NCBI GenBank assembly: GCA_038093515.1
Contig: JBBPSI010000348.1
Coordinates: 1 to 20,221 of the forward strand
Length of the DNA: 20,221 nt
From: Butyriboletus loyo
Lineage: Eukaryota; Basidiomycota; Agaricomycetes; Boletales; Boletaceae
Direction: 5' to 3'
Below, piece by piece: positions 17,295 to 20,221 of this stretch. The notes beneath the pieces were generated by a model. The model was not told the DNA's origin and did not search any database. It saw only the letters and a program-made list of their open reading frames with translations. The translations under genes were made by a program, and so were the position numbers. The number at the start of each line of letters is the position of its first letter. The first letter of the stretch is position 1.

Positions 17295-17789
17295 TGTTAT
17301 AATCGTATCTCTTATAACTATCTTTTGCATTTGGACTTCATCATATTTCTCTTTCAAAGGTCACGTGACTTAAACACACGTGATCGTGGGATTATACATG
17401 TGACCACAGGCTGACTAAGCATATGATGTCATGGTCCAGACTGGCCCAGACTCTATGACGTCACGCCTCATGTATTTAATCTCCATTTGCTTCTCTTCTT
17501 TTTGATCACCGTCGACTTCTATTTCCCATCATCATCGACTCGTGACTTCTTCATATGTACATGTATAGTAACTAGTCTCACGCACTGCATGGTCTGTGCG
17601 CATTCCCTTGTAATATAAAAAGGGCTCGTGGTTGCGGCTAGGATTCCCTAGCTTTAACCACTTGTCTATTCACTGGCAACAGTTGAGAGATTAAGGTCTA
17701 AGCTATTCCTCATTACCATCACCAGTACTTGTGTAGTACTGCAACAGTTGCAGAACCCTGTGTGCCTTGATAACTTCGTTGTCATAACA
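17295..17789 (+). repeat. 3' LTR of element 2 (family B2, 495 bp)
   Basis: It begins TGTTATAATCGTATCT and ends GTTGTCATAACA, followed by the CATAG duplication. U3 carries CACGTG-like motifs, a TGATGTCA and a TGACGTCA, then the GGTCTGTGCGCA block and a TATA box. This is the full-length reference for the deleted 5' LTR. Confidence 0.92.
17591..17622 (+). promoter_or_regulatory. Core promoter of B2 LTR (GGTCTGTGCGCA + TATA)
   Basis: GGTCTGTGCGCA begins at 17591 and TATAAAAAG begins at 17614, 23 bases later. AGCTTTAACCA, the proposed self-primer near the mRNA 5' end, lies at 17651-17661. Confidence 0.6.
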
Positions 17790-17794
17790 CATAG

Positions 17795-18177
17795 TGCATG
17801 TGATTGTGGGAATTTACATGTGATCTCCTGCTGACTAAGCATATGATGTCATGGCTTAGACTAGGCTTAGACTCTATGATGTCACGACACATGTATTTAA
17901 TCTCTATTTGATTCTCTTCCTTTTGATTGCTGCACCTCCTGTGGTTAATCACTGTTGCGCTTCTCTTCTTTCTGATTCCCATTGACCCTGTAGTCTATCC
18001 ATGTATAGTAGTTCATCTCATGCACAGCTTGGTCTGTGTGCATCTTTGTACAATATATAAAGGCTCATGGTTAGACTAGGATTCCCTAGTTTTAACCACT
18101 TGTCTAATCGCTGGCAACAGTTGAGGATTAAGTTGAAGCTCTAGTATCATTCCTGCCAGGTACTTGTGTGTACCTGC
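17795..18177 (+). repeat. 3' LTR of element 1, middle piece (family B3)
   Basis: It continues the LTR broken at 9828 and carries U3 with TGATGTCA and TGATGTCA/TGACGTCA-type sites, a TATATAAAG box and the start of U5. It is broken at CCTGC (18173-18177) by the family-D LTR. Confidence 0.88.
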
Positions 18178-18996
18178 TGTTACAGTTTTACCCCTAAGCG
18201 TACCCCGCCACTCGTTTTCCCACGCTCACGTGTCCCCGCCGCCCCCGCCGTCTTGCGATGCCGCCCATCGCCCGCTCCCTAGTCGCCTAGTGGACGTTAT
18301 CCACTTCCCCGGTCGTTCCTGCAAGTCTCAGTGACGCTACACTGAGATAGCCCCTGACTCTCGCCCCGTTGGGCCGGACCCACAGCTGAGCTGTCGCGTC
18401 CCTCTTTTCTTTATCCAATGACATTTGGTTCATCACATGACTAGCACGTGACTAGATTACGACGCGTCAGTACCTTCGCGTCGAGACCCGTATCCAAGGG
18501 CTCCGCTGTTCGCATCCCCTTTGCCCTGCGGGCCGTACCTCATGGACATCGTCACTTCGCCTTCAGCTCTTCCTATTCGCTGACGATGTCGCCATCTTGC
18601 TCGGAGCATAGCTCCCTCGTTACCGGCACTTTGCCGCTTCCCCACTTCGCCGTTATGACTCGCGTCGACTCATAACCCTTTGCCTTCGCTGCCACGCACA
18701 GCTCGGTCTGTGCACGATACCCTCTAGTATATATACTCGTACTTAGACCAGTACGACTTCTTTAGCTAATTCTACGCATCTACCAAGTGCATAGTAATCT
18801 AGCAGTATACCCCATCTGCCGATAGAGCCGATAAGCTTCAGCTCGATCTCGTCTGGTCACCACCTTACAATATCTCGCCGACACTTGCTCTGCAGAAGCC
18901 CGATAGCGTCGTCTACGCGAGTCGGCCATCTCCCGATTAGGCTCGAGCCCCTATTCAAGCGCTCGCTGCTAGTTATTGTGCGCTATCAGCGTAACA
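18178..18996 (+). repeat. Family-D solo LTR (819 bp) in the 3' LTR of element 1
   Basis: CCTGC flanks it on both sides (18173-18177 and 18997-19001). It begins TGTTACAGTTTTACCCC and ends CAGCGTAACA. It has no protein-coding content that I can recognise. No internal region of family D is present in the window, so its polymerase type is unknown. Confidence 0.9.
18705..18735 (+). promoter_or_regulatory. Core promoter of the family-D LTR (GGTCTGTGCACG + TATA)
   Basis: GGTCTGTGCACG begins at 18705, within the inverted repeat GCACAG-CTCGGT-CTGTGC, and TATATATA begins at 18728, 23 bases later. This block is what the other family-D copy (5239) has deleted. Confidence 0.6.
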
Positions 18997-19001
18997 CCTG
19001 C

Positions 19002-19068
19002 AGTCATTGTGGACTGCCTGTGACTTGGTACTATGTGCTAGCATTTGACTGCGCATTGCCTCATAACA
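19002..19068 (+). repeat. 3' LTR of element 1, last piece (family B3)
   Basis: It completes U5 of the element 1 LTR after the family-D insertion and ends CTCATAACA at 19068. The ACAAG that follows would be the outer target duplication of element 1. Confidence 0.85.
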
Positions 19069-19468
19069 ACAAGTGGTTAAAACTAGGGAATCCTAGTCTA
19101 ACCACAAGCCTTTATATATTGTACAAAGATGTGCACAGACCAAGCTGTGCATGAGATGAACTACTTATACATGTATAGATTACAGGGTCAACAGGGATCA
19201 GAGAGAAGAGAAGCGCAACAGTGATTAACCACAGGAGGCACAGAAATCAAAAGGAAGAGAACCAAACAGAGATTAAATACATGTGTTGTGACATCATAGA
19301 GTCTAGGCCTGGTCTAGGCCATGACATCATATGCTTAGTCAGCAGGAGATCACATGTAAGTTCCCATGATCACATGCACTATGTCACATGACCTTTGAAA
19401 GTAAAAGTTTGTTCAAAACAACTAAGTCCAAAGTTCAAAGTGTACAAATAAATGTTATGATTATAACA
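19069..19468 (-). repeat. Truncated family-B3 LTR, inverted
   Basis: It starts inside the LTR at ACAAGTGGTTAAAAC and runs to the intact U3 end GATTATAACA at 19468. Its U3 is closer to the 3' LTR of element 1 than to any other copy here (shared GTTTGTTC and GTTGACCCTGTA-type segments). It is probably the remaining half of an LTR that was the target of element 1. Confidence 0.85.
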
Positions 19469-19897
19469 ATGCCAACAGGATGCCCTACACCTGTTGTAAT
19501 GGAGGTAGTGGGAGCAAGGGATGATGATGATAGTCCACTCAGAGAGAAGACAGAGTGGAACATTGCACCAATGAAAAGGGTTGAAAAGGCAGATATGAAG
19601 AAGTGGATGTCGAAAGAGAGGAGGAGGAACCTGCTGTGCCTGCTGCCATGGGTAAACCCAAGACGATTAGTGCTGGAGAGAAGGAGAACCAGGATAAGCC
19701 ATCTCGTAGAGGTTTACCGCCTGTGCTGGGTGTCCCCCCGACTGAGAGCACCTAGTACCTCCACCACGAGCAAACCTGAAGTACAGGCTAAATCCACAAT
19801 GAAGATGCCAACAAAATTACCAGTCGGAAGAGGTGGTGCGAGGAGGGTACCTATTGGGAGTGCGGAGGCGGCGTCATTACCCGGATGGCGAGGCTGA
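19469..19897 (+). pseudogene. Unrecognised, probably degenerate coding sequence
   Basis: From an ATG at 19469 a frame of about 142 codons runs to TGA at 19895-19897. Its middle reads more naturally one frame over, between about 19600 and 19750, as an acidic, Pro/Lys-rich stretch (EEVDVEREEEEPAVPAAM, then GEKENQDKPSRRGL), and then returns to the first frame at PSTSTTSKPEVQ. This pattern suggests two compensating indels in an old low-complexity protein segment. A further frame at 19830-19970 gives a Cys-containing stretch (WCEEGTYWECGGG, NNCTGYPCDTTV). I do not recognise any family. It may be host sequence or an older element. Confidence 0.35.
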
Positions 19898-19985
19898 TGG
19901 ACGCTGGATATGTATTGTATGTTTACAATAATTGTACAGGATACCCTTGCGATACGACCGTCTCAGTGTGAAACTTGTCGTCCCA

Positions 19986-20221
19986 CTAATAGGAATCGAG
20001 ACCTCGAGGGATTAAGAACAGACCAAAATAGTTCTCCAGGTCCGCAAGGGCGGTCGAGGGAACGATTGTCCCTATATATCCATCCGGCCGAACGATCACG
20101 ACCGTAATCTGTTTCGGATCAATGCCGAATCTCTCATATCCGTCTCCACCTTTGCTCCTTGTCATATCGGTATCGTCCAGAAGGACTCTGCGACACTTCC
20201 ATGGATCAAACCCACCAACGA
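19986..20221 (-). CDS. Phenol 2-monooxygenase-like FAD enzyme, C-terminal end (partial)
   Basis: On the minus strand an open frame enters at the window edge and ends at TAG (19988-19986), giving 77 residues. The segments LLDDTDMT, GYERFGID and VVIVRPDGYIGTIV match the thioredoxin-like C-terminal domain of phenol 2-monooxygenase-type flavoproteins, in which a short beta-strand ending RPDGY is typical. LENYFGLF near the end fits the last helix. These enzymes hydroxylate phenolic or related aromatic compounds using FAD, NADPH and oxygen, usually in the cytosol. The FAD-binding part and the start lie beyond the edge, possibly behind introns. There is no stop or frameshift in the visible part, so it is the only likely host gene here. 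It could also be a related aromatic-ring hydroxylase of secondary metabolism. Confidence 0.72.
   Translation of the reverse strand, partial: VGGFDPWKCRRVLLDDTDMTRSKGGDGYERFGIDPKQITVVIVRPDGYIGTIVPSTALADLENYFGLFLIPRGLDSY

Larger units (their letters stand above)
9829..17789 (+). mobile_element. Element 2: chromodomain Gypsy retrotransposon inserted in the 3' LTR of element 1
   Basis: The element has a 5' LTR (9829-9966), primer site, leader, gag (10893-12098), pol by -1 frameshift (12095-17283), polypurine tract and 3' LTR (17295-17789). It is flanked by CATAG at 9824-9828 and 17790-17794. Three solo LTRs (12330, 13144, 16722) add about 1.4 kb. The 5' LTR lacks about 357 bp that the 3' LTR has. 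Without inserts and with full LTRs the element would be near 6.9 kb. Two in-frame TGA codons and a frameshift also inactivate pol. Confidence 0.92.
3523..19068 (+). mobile_element. Element 1: chromodomain Gypsy retrotransposon, gag lost, heavily nested
   Basis: The pieces in order are pol 3523-5238, 6464-7249, 7743-7918, 8417-8437 and 8942-9727, the polypurine tract 9728-9738, and a 3' LTR split as 9739-9828, 17795-18177 and 19002-19068. The gaps hold five LTRs in pol (one nested in another), a whole second element and a solo LTR in the 3' LTR. Leader and gag are missing at the left. Joined across the insertions, pol aligns throughout with that of element 2. The right flank ACAAG (19069-19073) would be the outer target duplication; no left partner is seen. 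Confidence 0.85.

Noticed and set aside
9829..17789. An envelope-like gene in element 2
   Set aside because: No ORF with signal peptide and membrane anchor lies between the pol stop and the 3' LTR; the polypurine tract follows at once.
18178..18996. Family D as a DNA transposon or MITE
   Set aside because: The ends TGTTAC/GTAACA, the 5-bp duplication, the TATA box and two collinear copies without terminal inverted repeats beyond about 6 bases fit a solo LTR better.
1..20221. CRISPR array, defence island or bacterial operon
   Set aside because: The repeated units are LTRs of 400 to 800 bases with TG/CA ends and target duplications. There are no short regularly spaced repeats and no prokaryotic gene order.

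Overview
The window reads as a transposon-dense stretch of a fungal genome, most likely an agaricomycete basidiomycete. This is inferred from the style of the Ty3/Gypsy chromovirus proteins and from a fungal-type FAD monooxygenase end at the right edge. Nearly everything from 1 to 19468 is LTR-retrotransposon DNA inserted into other LTR-retrotransposon DNA. Only about the last 750 bases look like something else.

Layout. (i) 1-2244, minus strand: the 5' part of a family-A element (LTR, gag, start of pol with the protease), still open in frame and running off the left edge. (ii) 2245-3003: a decayed integrase fragment of an unrelated Gypsy family (C). (iii) 3004-3522: a family-B LTR joined directly to pol of element 1, which has lost its gag. 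(iv) 3523-9738: pol of element 1 (protease, RT, RNase H, integrase, chromodomain), cut by five LTRs, one of them nested in another. (v) 9739-19068: the 3' LTR of element 1, split by a whole second element (element 2, 9829-17789) and by a family-D solo LTR (18178-18996). (vi) Element 2 carries a 5' LTR, leader, gag, a -1 frameshift site, pol, polypurine tract and 3' LTR. Three solo LTRs interrupt its pol. (vii) 19069-19468: a truncated inverted B-type LTR. (viii) 19469-19985: unrecognised, probably degenerate sequence. (ix) 19986-20221, minus strand: the C-terminal end of a phenol 2-monooxygenase-like flavoprotein, the only plausible host gene.

The nesting is supported by 5-bp target-site duplications that I could read for most insertions: CTTAT, ACCCG, CCTAC, AAACT, CATAG, ATTCC, GCGAT, ATCAC and CCTGC. 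Order of events: element 1 went into a B-type LTR; element 2 went into the 3' LTR of element 1; solo LTRs of families A and B went into element 2.

No complete, mobile element is visible. Element 1 has a mutated protease site, several CGA-to-TGA stops and no gag. Element 2 has a 5' LTR without promoter, two in-frame TGA codons, a frameshift and three LTR insertions. The family-A element is the best preserved, but only part of it is in view. I see no tRNA, rRNA, CRISPR or bacterial-type operon. The most interesting signals are cis-elements: a promoter module shared at identical spacing by three LTR families, self-priming complementarity between LTR and leader, and a canonical -1 frameshift heptamer.
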